Assembly: GCF_902167145.1 (NCBI RefSeq)
Contig: NC_050097.1
Location: forward strand, 231,527,034 to 231,591,033
From: Zea mays
Taxonomy: Eukaryota; Streptophyta; Magnoliopsida; Poales; Poaceae
DNA: 64,000 nt
Direction: 5' to 3'
Below the pieces are notes generated by a model that searched no databases, had not been told where the DNA came from, and worked only from the letters and a program-made list of their open reading frames with translations. This document shows, piece after piece, positions 11,101-22,600 of the stretch. Numbering within the stretch: position 1 is the stretch's first letter; each line of letters opens with the position of its first letter. The position numbers and the translations under genes are program-made.

Positions 11101-12731
11101 CAAAACATGAAACCACATATATGTGGTTGTCTTGTTATCTGCTCTTGTTGTGGCTATAAATTCCATTATGTTTATAATTTTATATCATTACTGAATGGAT
11201 AATATTACCAGATAATTCGACCTATGCGCTCCAAACATTGTCCAACTTGTAAGCATTGTGTTGAGCAGTTCGACCATCACTGCCCATGGATATCAAACTG
11301 TGTTGGAAAGGTATGCACATTAATTTGCACATCCAAAATTTTCTATTGTTATGCTTGGGTGCCTGTTCTTCTGTTTCAATTGTTTTAGGAAATATTTTCT
11401 GGCTAGGCACTAGTATTGGATACTAATTTCGTTCTTTCGAAGAATGCCATTAATGGGAGTACACAGTTGCTTGATGTTTAGTATTTCACCTAATAATGCT
11501 GTGAGTTTTTTTATTTTGAAATCTGACTGCAAGAAGTATCCAAACCGTCAATTTGAACCTCATCGTGATGTTGTACATGTTTGTATTCTGCACAGCTCTT
11601 TGACACTTTGACAGATTTTCCATACAGGTCTCCTAATTTGAGCATTCATATATCTCACATTGCGTTGTTTTATGACTACAAGATTATGATCATAGGAAAG
11701 TACGTTGTTAAAACATTAATGGTATCAATTTTGTACTGTAAGAAGCTAACCAAATTATTGACAAATATTATAAACTTCATTTTTTTTTGTATACATGGGC
11801 GTCTTATAAACTGGGACAGGAAATAACCACTAATATATATTTTTGTTGCAGCGAAATAAGTGGGACTTTTTTGTGTTTCTTTGGATGGGGATAGCTACAT
11901 CCTTTCTTGGTGCTGCTGTTGGATTCCACAGTAAGGACGTTTTAAAACATTTCTTTGTTTTTCTTTGCTTCAAGATGTACTAACAAGTCAAGGACATTTA
12001 ATACCAGGACTTCAGACAGAGCCTGTTATACTCTCATCTTCAGAATCGTGGATACATTTTATGGTGACAAAGCATCCTGGTGCTGTACTGTTCATGTTTC
12101 TTGATGTCTTTTTGTTAACTGGAGCTCTTATTCTGACTGGAGCACAAGCAGTACAGGTAAATTATCTAATGGGGAACATGCATCACTGCTGCCTGATTTG
12201 TTAGTGTTTGCATATTTTCAATAAGCACTCATAGGAAATCAGAGCAGCATTCTGTTTGTCTCTATGCTGTATGATCAAATTGTGGTCTCATGTTCTATGC
12301 TACTTTGGTCATGGGGGAATAGCAGAGGAGAATACAGTTTCTATTTTATGCCTCGTAAGATTTGAAATTTTGCTGTTTAGAGAGTATGTTTTTATCATTG
12401 TGAAACCACACACCACTTCACAATTTCATTGAACTCACAGTTTGCTAGTAGTAGAAAAATGGAAGTGAGCACATGCCCACACCGCATATTCGCTTCAATG
12501 GTTACGTTTTGATAAGGCCTATGCTTCATCCATTTATTGCAGATAGCACGGAACATCACAACTAATGAGGCAGCAAATCGATCTCGTTACACATATCTTC
12601 GAGGGCCTGATGGGCGTTTCAGAAATCCTTACAGTCGAGGTTGCCAGAGGAACTGCACTGATTTTCTTATCAGTGGATACAGCAATGACGAGGAGGTCGC
12701 ATGGCCAACACTTCAACAAACAGTACAGTGA
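5195..12731 (+). CDS. Ankyrin-repeat DHHC protein S-acyltransferase (TIP1/PAT24-like), 13 exons
   Basis: Exons placed by GT-AG sites and continuous frame: 5195-5461, 5618-5758, 7294-7406, 7771-7850, 9044-9207, 9489-9618, 9707-9806, 10145-10193, 10529-10606, 11212-11310, 11852-11930, 11975-12156, 12543-12731. They sum to 1671 nt (556 aa plus stop). Residues ~35-255 form ankyrin repeats ([18 protein letters not shown]). Membrane segments lie near 276-298, 304-328, 411-433 and 460-490. The cysteine-rich domain holds D395-H-H-C398, C398 being the expected acyl-accepting residue. TTxE is TTNE at 500-503, and a PaCCT-like NPYSRGC follows. Such enzymes attach palmitate to cysteines of membrane proteins at Golgi or endomembranes; Arabidopsis TIP1 controls cell growth and root hairs. 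The start is the first ATG giving an acidic N-terminus like TIP1. Oddity: the DPG motif reads NPG (N334). Introns 2 and 4 carry transposons. Confidence 0.93.
6485..7167. mobile_element. Non-autonomous hAT-like element in intron 2
   Basis: Imperfect terminal inverted repeats (CATTGTTATTAAGGCA left; rc of the right end CATGGTTATAGAGGCA; 13 of 16 match) are flanked by an 8-bp direct repeat ttttcagc at 6477-6484 and 7168-7175. An 8-bp TSD fits the hAT superfamily. The inside is purine-rich with no transposase. Further inverted material (CTTAAGCG near both ends) extends the terminal symmetry. It lies wholly inside intron 2, so the CDS is unaffected. Confidence 0.75.
8027..8056. repeat. (CAA)10 tail of the intron 4 LINE
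   Basis: Ten CAA units form the 3' simple-repeat tail of the adjacent minus-strand LINE, as is usual for RTE-type elements. Confidence 0.85.
8283..8909 (-). pseudogene. C-terminal fragment of RTE LINE reverse transcriptase
   Basis: 208 codons are open with no internal stop. Recognisable plant RTE-type C-terminal blocks are [38 protein letters not shown] and [12 protein letters not shown], ending shortly after a tryptophan-rich IHVPEP-like tail. The catalytic YxDD block lies upstream of the truncation and is absent, so this cannot retrotranspose. It reads antisense to the host gene and is removed with intron 4. Confidence 0.85.
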
Positions 12732-13162
12732 AGATAGATGCACTGGTTCATGAAACAAAAGTGTTATTGACAGATTTAATGCCCAAGATCCCTGGAAAGC
12801 TTATGCTTTAGCGCTCCGAATATTTCAGTTTGTTCAGACACTGGATTGACAATGGTGTGAAGAGCGACCTGGGGTCACATTCTGAGTGGCACCCTTTTAT
12901 TATAAGGGTCTTTAGTAAGTGCTGTCGGTCATGGAATTGTTTGATACTGTAGATTGTTCGCATGCGTGGGTGTGCAGCAGTATGTTTTCTTTTCTCCGGC
13001 TACATGTTTTGCTAGGACAAGTCATCTATTCATGTTATCGAGATGAGTGCTGATAGTGATAGATGGTGAATGCTGGTTTTCTGATCTCCGGTGTAGTAAG
13101 TTGAATTCACAATCTTACTCCATTCACGAAATATACACGGGACAACTGAGCAAGTATAACTG
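12732..13162 (+). other. Probable 3' UTR and downstream flank of the S-acyltransferase gene
   Basis: Unique-looking, T-rich sequence after the TGA at 12729-12731. No ORF or transposon signature was recognised. A poly(A) signal could not be assigned with confidence. Confidence 0.4.
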
Positions 13163-13383
13163 TAGAGCAACCCCAGCAGAAACACTTGAATCAGGGTCCC
13201 TGCTACTATTAGTTTGAGGGTCTGATACTTTTTTTTGCTCTCTTCCAACAGTAGCTCTTAAATCAGAGCCCTCAAATTCTAGTTTCTGAGAATGAAGTCA
13301 TTCTATTCTGCATCTGCTAAACAGAACAGAGCCACTCTATTTGTTGTTTAGTTTGAATAGTAGAATAAAGTGGAGTTGCTCTG
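13163..13383. mobile_element. Probable MITE with ~14-bp terminal inverted repeats
   Basis: The left end reads TAGAGCAACCCCAGCAG. The right end reads TGGAGTTGCTCTG, whose rc is CAGAGCAACTCCA. About 220 bp of AT-rich, non-coding sequence lies between. TAGAGCAACTCCAGCAG-like ends are common in plant MITEs. A TSD is not clear, so the superfamily is left open. Confidence 0.55.
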
Positions 13384-13690
13384 TTTTTTGTTTGGTTAAA
13401 GAGCCATATAAGTGCAGAGGGAGGAGAGTGCCCGTGTTCGGGAGAGAGCTTGTATTTCGTCGTTTTTGTGGAGTGGTAGCATCCCAACTATTTATGGTAA
13501 ATTTTTATACGGAGATTTTTGAGGTGTTTGTTTTGAGATTAAGCTAGCCCATTATTTTTTCATTCGTCACTTTTTTGTTTAGTTTGTGGAATGAAATGAA
13601 TTGATCCATCACTACCTCATTCCTTAGGATGTTTGTTTGTGATGTTTGTTTGTGGATTGCGTAATGTGACACGTGTTTGTGCAAACCTGT
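13384..13690. other. Unassigned AT-rich spacer
   Basis: Between the MITE and the start of recognisable Tat-element sequence. Repeated GTTTGTTTGTG-like phrases occur near 13630-13665. Nothing codes here that I can support. Confidence 0.3.
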
Positions 13691-13699
13691 GATTTTGGT

Positions 13700-15214
13700 T
13701 TAGGGGCTGAAACTGGTCAGCTGGTGGTGGCATCGGTGAGGCCGCCCGCTAACATGAGGACTTCGACAAGGGAGGGGGGCTGTGACCTCGCTGGACCTGT
13801 GGGCACAATTTTGCGCCGCTGCTGATGGCGGCGTAGAAATCGTCGGAGTGTCTGCGACCGAAGGCGTGGCAGCGACTATCTTCGTTGACAAATTGCGTCC
13901 GACGCGCTGGTGAACGTTGCGACCTCGCAACTGCGTTTCGAGAGGAAACAGTTGGAGGGCAAGATAGAGTGCCTTCGGATGCACCATACCGAAGCTATCC
14001 GGGACAAGTCGGTGGCCGAGAACAAGAGCCGAAACCTTTTTGATAAGGTGATGACGCTTGAGAAAGAGAATGAAGAACTCGGTCATCGGCTCAACGACGA
14101 GAAAGATGCTGCCATCGAGGTGAAGACAGAGGCCGAGAGTGCTCGCACGGAGGCCCAAGCTACCCGCAAGCGTGCCGTCGAGGTTGAGCTCGAGGTGAAG
14201 AGCATGCACGCCTGTCGTGAGAGGGCAGAGTCTGCCACGCGTGCCGGTGTGGACCGGTCACACACACTTTTTGTGGATGCGTACCGCGACCTCGGTACGC
14301 AAACTACCCCCTTCGACAAGTCGGGAGTAGAGGTGGGGACCCGTTTTCTCGGGTGGCTGCAGGAGGAAATATAGTAGCTCTCGTCCATCGTGACGAGCCT
14401 CATGTCCTATGCGTCGCTCGTGTCCTGCGAAGGGGCTGCGAATGCCTTGGCCCACGTGGGCTGCAGGCACTTTGAGGCTTTTGACCAGAGCAACGAGGAC
14501 TTTGACACTAGTGTATTCTAGGTCGAAGACGACGTGTTGAAGCGCGCGGCTGGGGCGCTTTACGATAGGATGTGGGGTCCTCACGGCCACGACGTCATCC
14601 AGGAGAGGGCTGACCGAGCGCTGGCACAGGTACGTTTGTGCCCTTAGCAAAAGGTGTATTGTATGTTTGCCTTGTTTAATGCGTTATTGTGCCGTCTTCG
14701 CAGGAGATGAGGGATGAAGAAGTTAAGGACCTTGCCAGCCTAGAGAGCTCGGTGGCCCGAAAGGATGCCGAAGTTGAGGCAGGAGCGGAAGAACAGTCTT
14801 CGCTCATAAAAGGTAGCTCCGAAGACCCTGTGGCGAGGGGGGGGGGGCTTCTGCGTAGGTGTAAAGAATAGAGTGGGGGTGGTACAATATTTTTTGTTTT
14901 GTTTTGTATGATACTTAAAAGTTGGCTGTTGCGAAGGTTCCGGCGCCTGGGCCTGCACAAGCAGATTTTGGTGACGATGGATATGATAAATTGTTAATGT
15001 GTCAAAGTTTGATAGTACTAGTGATGAATCAGATGTTGGCTCATGGTCATCGGAAGGTGAGGATTTGATGAACCTATTTGCTAGGATGGACGACGAGTCT
15101 TCAGAGGATGACTTAGATTACTTCATGGCGTTAGATTTGTCTATGGCGGAGTCTTCGCCTAGGTCTGCCCCTACCGCGACAGAGTCTCCGTCTAGAGTTG
15201 GCCCAACTGCGTGA
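13700..15214 (+). pseudogene. Antisense gene (aORF) of element F, coiled-coil protein, broken
   Basis: The plus strand, opposite to F's pol, carries a 154-codon open stretch (13910-14374) rich in Glu, Ala, Arg and Lys with heptad-like coiled-coil character (MTLEKENEELGHRLNDEKD). A second block runs at about 14520-14639 and ends at a GTACGT donor, with CGCAG acceptor sequence at 14699-14703 and a further acidic exon-like block after it. An acidic, serine-rich block follows at 14999-15214. This matches the C-terminal, coiled-coil half of the 'putative gypsy type transposon' genes known in Tat elements. The N-terminal half is missing because F is cut at about 13690. Element D carries the equivalent gene in the same antisense arrangement. 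The function of these proteins is not established. Confidence 0.6.
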
Positions 15215-15750
15215 CAGGGCAGGAGAAGGATCAGAGTGTCGAAATGGAGTGTGAGAATGTTGGGCGAGTCTTCGCAAGGCATCCAAGTCCCCCGAAAATG
15301 TTATCGTATGGGAATGGAGAAGCCTCGTCCATGGGACAGAATGCGGTCGGAGGAAGGGACTCGTCAGATCATCCTTGCACCGACAACTAGGTAGCGTTTT
15401 GAGGAGGGAGATTTACGGGCTCTATTTGATGGCGAGGAGCTTAGACTGATGTTGTTTAATTTTCGAGAGGCTGGCCTGATCCCGAAGTTGACATGGCCGT
15501 TCTTTGGTGAATTCAAGTGGCAACGTTGCCCTCGCCCCTTCGCCAAAGGATGGCTATGGGAACTTGTTTGCGGAACGGAATATCTTGTATACGAATGATA
15601 GCTTCGTGCTTGTTGTTTGTCCCGTTTTCAATTTAAGGTGTGCCCTTCGTTGTTGCACTTGTGCTTGTCCGGTTGCATTAGTGGGCGTCTTTGGTTCAGA
15701 GTGGTTGTCTCTCGGACGACTTCGTGCTATTTACAAAGTGTTCTGGTTGT

Positions 15751-16085
15751 GCTGATCCAGTTGCACCCTTAAGCAACTTTTGTTTGGATAGGTAATGTGC
15801 GTCTCGGATGACTTCACACCCTTAGGAGTTGGTATGCACTTGTTGTGCTGATCCTGCTGCACCCTTAGACGACTTTTGCTTGGATATGAAAGTGTGTCTC
15901 TCGGACGACTTCGCACCTTAGGTGTTGGTATGCACTTGTTGTGCTGATCCAGCTGCACACTTAGGCGACTTTTGCTTGGATATGAAAGTGTGTCTCTCGG
16001 ATGACTTCACACCCTTAGGTGTTGGTATGCACTTGTTGTGCTGATCCATCTGCACCCATAAGCGACTTTGGTTGGATAGGACTTG
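15751..16085. repeat. 96-bp tandem repeat, about 3.5 units, in element F
   Basis: Units begin GCTGATCCAGTTGCACCCTT and restart at 15751, 15847, 15943 and 16040 (spacings 96, 96, 97). They lie between integrase and the antisense gene of F and do not encode a plausible protein. Confidence 0.85.
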
Positions 16086-16345
16086 TTTGTCGCGTGCAAC
16101 GACTGTTTAGACTTGCTGTTGTGGTGACTGTCTTGTTGTCGAATGTCGAAGACCGACTTCGCGGTCTTTTTCGACATTTGGGAGTCATGATTATCTCTTT
16201 TCTATGGGAGGATTTTCTTGGTGTTTTATTACATGGCACCGCCTCGTTAAAAACCTCGCCCCCTGTGAGGAAAAGAGTGCAGGCCCAACTAGAATAGTGT
16301 ATTTGTAGGTGTTACAATGGCGCGAAGGCCATGGAAATGGTTAGC

Positions 16346-17355
16346 TTACACATAACATTTCCTCAGATTGTCTATGTTCCACGAGTGCTCGAGGTCTTCG
16401 CCGGATTGTGTTGCGAGTCTATAGGCGTTTGGTGACGTTTTCCTCTTGACGATGAATGGCCCTTCCCATTTAGGCTCGAGTTTTCCTCGAGATTCTGTTC
16501 TGCTAGTTCTGATGAGGACGAGGTCCCCCTCGTCGAACTCTTTAGGAGTAACAGTGTTGTTGCGCCAGGCCTTCGTTTGTGCTTGATATTTGTTCAATGC
16601 TTCAAGGGCGGCGACACGATCCCCATCGAGGAGGTCTTTTGTTGTTGATTCGTCGATGTCTAGTGTGGTCGTGGTGCTTGTTCGGGTGAACCGTGCTTGA
16701 GCTCTTACGGAGTCATGGCCTCTGATCCGTACATTAGTTTGAAGGGGGTGAATCCAGTGGATCGGAATTCTGTTGTGTTGAGTGCCCAAATGGCTTCTAG
16801 TAGTTGTTCGGCCAACTTGCCCTTTTTGTCGTCTAAAAGTCTCTTCTTTATGGCGCTAAATTTTTTTTCTGTTGGCACGCTCTACTACCCCGTTGGATTG
16901 TGGATGGTAGACAGACGTGAACACTGCCTTCGTGCCGATGGAGTCACAAAATTCTCTGAAGTCCTGATTGTCGAATTGTTTTCCGTTGTTTACTATCAAC
17001 TCAGAGGGGACTCCAAAGCGGCAGACAATGTTCTGCCAGATGAATTTCTGTGTTGTCTTTGCTGTTATTGTTGACACAACCTTGGCTTCGATCCACTTAG
17101 TGAAGTATTCGACTGTGACAAAAGTAAATTTGAGGTTGCCTTACACGGTGGGCAATGGTCCGACGATATCGAGACCTCAGCGCTGAAGTGGCCAGGTGTG
17201 GGTGATGAGTTTTGTAAATTGCGAGGGGGCACCTGTTCGAGGTGAGAATTTTTGGCATGCTTCCACGAGCTGACCACTCTGTTGGCTGCGCACACAATGG
17301 CTGACCAGTAGAAACCTTGACGCGTGACTTTAGCTGCGAGGGCCCTAGGTCCCAA
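16346..17355 (-). pseudogene. Integrase region of element F pol, frameshifted
   Basis: Minus-strand fragments in several frames cover an integrase: an N-terminal block near 17355-17250, the catalytic core (16856-17077, with GVPSELIVNNGKQFDN then FTSVYHPQSNGVVERANR), and a C-terminal GPY/F-type region (WEGPFIVKRKTSPNAYRL) ending at 16346. The core position normally occupied by the second catalytic Asp reads VNNGKQF, so Asp is replaced by Asn. Integrase inserts element cDNA into the chromosome. With frameshifts and the missing Asp this copy is dead. Confidence 0.8.
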
Positions 17356-17752
17356 GTGTGACCCTCATGTTCCTCTGTGGATCTCGCGAAGGAGTTCTAT
17401 GCCTTCGACGGTTGTGATACATTTGAGCATCATTTGGCTTATTCCCTTCTTGTATAGTTGTCCATCTATCACAACGAAGTCATAGCTTTTGTGCTTCAAC
17501 CTTTTGGCTTCGCTTTGGTCAGAGGGTGATAATGACCTTGAAGGTATAAGATGATGGGTGCACGCCAGTCTTCGATCATTATCAGTTGTACGATTCGCGG
17601 CCGTCGGAGTCTTGTGTTATATGTAGGCCTTCGGGGTTTCTTACAACTAGTGTGCCGATTGTGTGGAAGAACATGTCAGATGACAGTGGGTCGCCTTTCG
17701 CTGATGCTTTCACCAACATGTCAGCTTCTCCATTCTTGTTCCGCTCTATGTG

Positions 17753-19253
17753 CTACAGTGTGAATCCTTTGAATTGTTTTTCTAGGCTTCGCACGACCGA
17801 GAGATATTGCATGAGGACTAGCTCTTTGGCGGAGCAGTCCTTTTTGATTTGGCCGACGACTATCTTTGAATCAGTTTTGACTATGCCTATTGTCACCCCT
17901 AGGGCTCGTAGTTTGCGGAGTCCGAGGATTACAGCTTCGTACTCTGCTATATTGTTCGTGCATTTGTCTGATTCAAGTGCAAAGCGGAGACGTGCGTCAT
18001 ATTTGTACTTGAGGCCTATGGGTGATGTAATGATTGCTGCAGCGCCTGTGCCCGCATGACACCACACACCGTCGCAATGGATGGTCCAGATAGTCTCTGT
18101 GCGAAATTGGTATGGCTCCGAAGGACCTATCCAGTCTACTATAAAATCTACCAAGACCTGGGATTTTATTGCTGTTCTTGGTTCGAATGTGACGTTGTAT
18201 CCAGAGAGTTCGACTGCCCATTTGGTTATTTTGGCCGATGCTTCGAGATTTCTGAATAGGTCTCCCAGACCTCGACCAGTGGTGACCCTTACTTTGTGTG
18301 CCTTGAAGTAGTGCCTTAGCTTGCGCGAAGCCATGATGACCACGTAGGCTATCTTCTCTAGCTCTGTCATGTTGCACTTAGAGCTGGAGAGTACTTCAGA
18401 AACGAAATATACTAGACATTGCTGGGTCTTGCCTTCTTTGCACCTTTCTTGTACCATGGCTGCGCTGACTGCGCTGGGTGATGCTGCAATGTATAGCAGT
18501 AGGGGTAGCACGAGATCCGGGCTAGTGAGTGTCGATAGATCTGATAAATACTGTTTTAGGGACTCGAATGCTGCAACTTGCTCTAGACCCCAGGCGAAGT
18601 CCTTGTCTCCATGTAGTGTTTTCAGGAATGGAAGGCTTCGCTTAGCGGACTGTGAGATAAATCTGTTCAGCGCTGCTAGTCTTCCTGTCAACCGTTGGAT
18701 GTCTCGGGTCGACTGTGGTGGAACCATGTCCATTATAGCATGTATCTTGTTTGGATTTGCTTCGATGCCTCTGTGCGATACAAGGTAACCGAGTATTTTG
18801 CCTTGTCGGACTCCGAATATGCATTTCTTTGGGTTCAAGCGTAGTTTGGCTTTACACATGTTGGTGAATGTCTCTGCAAGGTTGGAAAGATGGTCTTCTT
18901 TGTTCTTGCTCGGGACGACTATGTCGTCAACATAAGTGAAAACGTTGCGACCATCTTACTTTCGAGAATGCTTTTGGTGAGCCGTGAAAATGTTGAGCCG
19001 ACATTTTTTAGGCCTTCGGGCATTCACACAATACAATATGTGTCGAAGGGCGCGATGTTTTGGCCTTGTCTTCCTTTTTCATGTAGATTTGTTGGTAGCC
19101 TAAAAAACAATCTAGCAGAGACATCACTTCACATCCTGCTACGGAATCAACGATTTTGTCGATTCTTGGTAGAGGGAAGTTGTCCTTTGGACATGCTTTA
19201 TTGAGATTGGTGAAGTCGATGCACATTCTCCATTTTCTATTTTTCTTTTGCAC
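17753..19253 (-). pseudogene. Reverse transcriptase and RNase H of element F, frameshifted
   Basis: RT begins at about 19253 (KWRMCIDFTNLNKACPKDNFPLPRID). A frame change precedes a readable YVDD active-site block near 18930. The longest open piece, 17753-18859 (368 codons), covers the RT thumb/connection (LNPKKCIFGVRQGKILGYLV) and RNase H (NNIAEYEAVILGLRKL with the catalytic Glu; VKTDSKIVVGQI with an Asp). RNase H degrades the RNA strand during cDNA synthesis. Sequence style matches Tat gypsy elements. Frameshifts separate the blocks, so no working polyprotein can be made. Confidence 0.85.
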
Positions 19254-19271
19254 TATGACAACATTGGCGAG

Positions 19272-20009
19272 CTAGGTGGGGTAATCAATTGGTTCGATGA
19301 ATTTTCCTTCTACTAAGCGCTGGACTTCTCCCTTCACCGCTTCTGTTTTTTCATCAGACATTTTTTGTAGTTTTTTCTTTTTGGGGCGTACTGTGGGATT
19401 AATACCCAAGTTGTGTTCAATGATGGTACGACTGACGCCGACGAGGTCCAGGGCGGACCACGCAAAGACGTCCTTATTGCGGTTGAGGCAAAATAGAAGC
19501 TTTTCCTCGTATAACGGCATAAGGTCTTCGCTGACTAGAACTGTTTGCTTTGGGGTGACGAGGTACAAGGGGACTATTTTGACTCCCTCATTACTCTGCA
19601 ACTGTGCATTGATCTTTTTGCCTCTATTTGGGCGAAGGCTGCTAGGATCTTCGCACTCCGTTGTGAGACAATGCACATTGCGCTGGCCGTGGATGAAGTC
19701 TCTTTCTATGTTCCTGGCTACCAGCTGATCCTCGTATATGGTGATTGCACCCTGGGGCCCTGGGATTTTCATGCATAGGTACAACCCATGTATTGCTACC
19801 TCGAATTTATTAATGGATCCTCGCCCCATGATGGCGTTGTAGGGATAGACCATGTCGACTATATTGAAGGTGACCTGCTCACTTCGCGCATTCGGTGCAG
19901 TGCCAAATGATAGTGGTAGCTCGATTTTGCCAGTTGGGAAGGTTCCTTTTCCTTCGAAACTGTAGAGAGGGTTATCTGCTGGCTTGAGTAGGCTGTGGCT
20001 TATGCCCAT
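19272..20009 (-). pseudogene. Protease to RT-linker region of element F
   Basis: 245 codons are open on the minus strand. The first part resembles the C-terminal half of a gypsy aspartic protease (FNIVDMVYPYNAIMGRGSIN), followed by the linker to RT (NRNKDVFAWSALDLVGVSRT), which precedes RT in Tat elements. The protease catalytic Asp block is not clearly present upstream. The frame is lost just before RT at about 19272. Confidence 0.75.
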
Positions 20010-20259
20010 TCGGTCGAAGGCGTGTAAGAAAATGATGTCTGTCTAACTACCGTTATCGACGAGTACCTTGTGCAGATCCCATCCTGCTACTCGTCAGTTT
20101 ACCACCATTGCATCGACATGGGGTGCACTTTGGAGATCGACGTCTCTGGTGTCGAAGGTGAGAGGTATATGGGACCATTTTGTTTGGATGACTGGTCCGG
20201 TGAGGGCTACGTGATTGACCCTTTGATAGTGGTCGTTCTTTTGCCGTTTTGTGTCGAAC

Positions 20260-20590
20260 TCAGAGCTGGATTCTCCGGTAATCATGTGAATAACCCCTCG
20301 AAAGGGTTGTAGCGAAGTCCTCTTGTTGTTGTACTGGTGGTGGCAGTAATGGCTGGTTTGGATGCTGTGGTGGTGGTGGAGGCGGTAAAGCTAGGATCTC
20401 TTGGTTGTTGTGGCATATATTGTGATTTTGCTGGTGAGGATGGAAATGTTCATTGTGGAATTGGTGCTGGTTGTACTGATGGGGATGGTAGGTGTGGGCG
20501 ACAACTCTTTGGTTGTTAGCCGGTTGGTTTCTGGCCATTCGATCTTTTGTGGCTTTGCTTTTAGGGCAATCTCTGGTTGGGTGTGCCAAG
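20260..20590 (-). pseudogene. C-terminal gag fragment of element F
   Basis: The minus-strand ORF includes a zinc-knuckle-like HPTRDCPKSKATKD block at its start, then a His/Gln/Asn- and proline-rich linker. It is cut at its N-terminal side by the LTR of element E at 20591. The rest of F gag must lie beyond E, outside this window. Confidence 0.6.
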
Positions 20591-21102
20591 TGTAACACCC
20601 TGAATTTGGGGGTATAAAATTTCTTTTCTAATATCCACCAAATTCAGGTGTTACTCTCTCAGTTCTTCGCTTTCCTTTCTCTTTTTCCTAAAATAGAGAA
20701 TTATTTTGTTTTATATTAGCGTAAACCTAGTGGAATGAGCCCTATAGGCACTTTGGTTGTTGCATTCATGCTGTTGCATGGTGTTTCTAAGTGCAAAATG
20801 TGTTTGAAACATGTTAGCATATCTTATAGAAGCGCTCAGTAAATTTTCATAATTTTCGGAATATTTTTCTATTTTCCGGAAACCAAAATCTATTTATTTG
20901 TGGAACTTAAAAATGTTTTTGGAAATTCTAATTATGTTTTTTGAGTTCACTAGGTGCCAAAATATTTATAGGAATTTTTCTGGAATTTTTGAAAGTATCT
21001 ATAATATTTTGAGCACAAAATATGAGTTTCTAGGCTTTTTCGAATTTTAAAAATAGTAATATCTGAATTTTAACCGAATTTTTATCTCGTCCAAACCCTA
21101 GG

Positions 21103-21110
21103 TATATATA
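21103..21110 (+). promoter_or_regulatory. Possible TATA box of element E LTR
   Basis: TATATATA sits in the 5' third of the LTR, followed by a leader-like C-rich stretch. Assigned by position only. Confidence 0.35.
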
Positions 21111-21389
21111 CATGTCCGGCTTCATCTCGTCGAGACCGTTCCAGAACACGAAACATTTTCTCCAAATCTAATCCCTAGCTCCCGGTATTGCTCGCCGAAG
21201 TTCGGGGCGGTTCCAACTCCGGCGAGCAATTACTCCCAATCCGTGCATCGTCTGCGGAATCCGAGGGTACCGCTGCGTTCGTCTCGTCGAAGGCTTCGTC
21301 GTAGCGCGTTCGGTTCGTCGATTGGATCCCCGAATCTCCGGCAATCGACGGATTTCTCCTCGGCTTCGGCGAGGGTCACTATACCACAA

Positions 21390-21665
21390 CCTAGCTATAA
21401 CGACTTACTTACAGTCGGTATAAACCGTTATAGCAACGTACTATCAGTCGCTATAGAGTTATACCGACTAACACTTTCTGACGCTGTAAGTGGCGTCGGC
21501 ATAAACATATAGCGACAGACATGTTTATACCGACGGACGGTTAGACGTTAAAAAGATATACCGACTAACATATTTATCTCGACAGACAGTCTGTTAGAAC
21601 TTATACCGACACACTGTCTGATGCGATATATGTATTTTTACCGACTAACAATCAAACGCTACGGC
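21390..21665. repeat. Left subterminal repeats of the CACTA
   Basis: Multiple short copies of (T)ACCGACTAACA and its GTCGGTATA complement occur, as expected for transposase-binding subterminal repeats. Matching motifs recur at 24900-25060. Confidence 0.75.
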
Positions 21666-22600
21666 TATATGAGCCTAAAAAAATATATTACTAGCAGTTT
21701 CCAATTATCATCAACATCAGATAACAATTGTACTGCATTCATACATAGCAATTGTACTGCATTCATACATAGCTCATGTTGACATAGCTCATGTTTTCAT
21801 TCATGACAATAACAATTGTACTGCATTCATACATAAAGTTCACAAGTTTGCTTTTGTTGTAATAAAGATCAAAATAAGTAGCAACAACACTAAGTTTGGC
21901 TTGTGAAAGCTCAGAGATACTAGCTAGTACAACCACATGTTGGTTTCACAATTTTAAGTTCACTTGCAAATTTCTCTTTTTGGAGAAAATACAAAACAAA
22001 ATATCTAGCCATCCATCTAAAAGAACTTTTGATCTTTCTTGTTGTAGCATCCATAGGCACCACCGCGATCTGCTTGCTATTGTCATCATGGAGTAAACAA
22101 GTGACTTACTACCTCTAGGACCTCCCTCCTGACAAAATTAAAACCCAAATCATTAGTAGACTACTTAGAAATCCATTCCAAAATAAACTATAGAATAGAT
22201 ACCACCATTGCTCCATGATTAAGCTAAATATACAATAGTTGAACGCAACAGAACTGAATGATCACAACACCTTGCTGCTGCTTATTGAGCCGCATGAATT
22301 TTAGAGAGCGGCTACTCAAGTGTCCTTGCTAGGGTCCGTGCTATGTTGATCAAACAAGTGTCCTTGCTGCTACTCAAGGACACCTTGCTGCTACTCAAAA
22401 TATCAAACTAGAGAGCATCAACTTCTATCAATGATCCATACAAACAACCCTTGAGTTTTTAAGAAACAAACCAGCATACCATGGAGATCATTTGCTAGCT
22501 TAAGTTTTCAGTTTTTATGTGGATAAGATGGAAATGTTAGTTGCAATATAGCAGTATAAGCTAATTTTAATTGAAATAATATGAGGTTCCTGATTTCTGT
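21666..22600. other. CACTA interior, unassigned
   Basis: AT-rich sequence with a short direct repeat (CAATTGTACTGCATTCATACATA, given here as a 23-nt unit starting CAATTGTACTGC, near 21727, 21750 and 21812). No coding region that I can support. Confidence 0.4.

Larger units (their letters stand above)
13690..20590 (-). mobile_element. Element F: decayed Tat-lineage gypsy retrotransposon, truncated
   Basis: On the minus strand the order from 20590 down is gag C-terminus, protease, RT, RNase H, integrase, then a non-coding stretch with a 96-bp repeat and an opposite-strand gene at 14.9-13.7 kb. Gypsy domain order plus a long antisense gene between pol and the 3' LTR is the Tat layout. The right side is interrupted by element E at 20590. 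The left side ends abruptly near 13690 inside the antisense gene with no LTR, so F is truncated. Frameshifts throughout pol show it is old. Confidence 0.8.

Noticed and set aside
13700..14650. Minus-strand ORFs opposite the coiled-coil blocks
   Set aside because: The plus-strand frame has coiled-coil character and splice sites; the minus frames are its complement.
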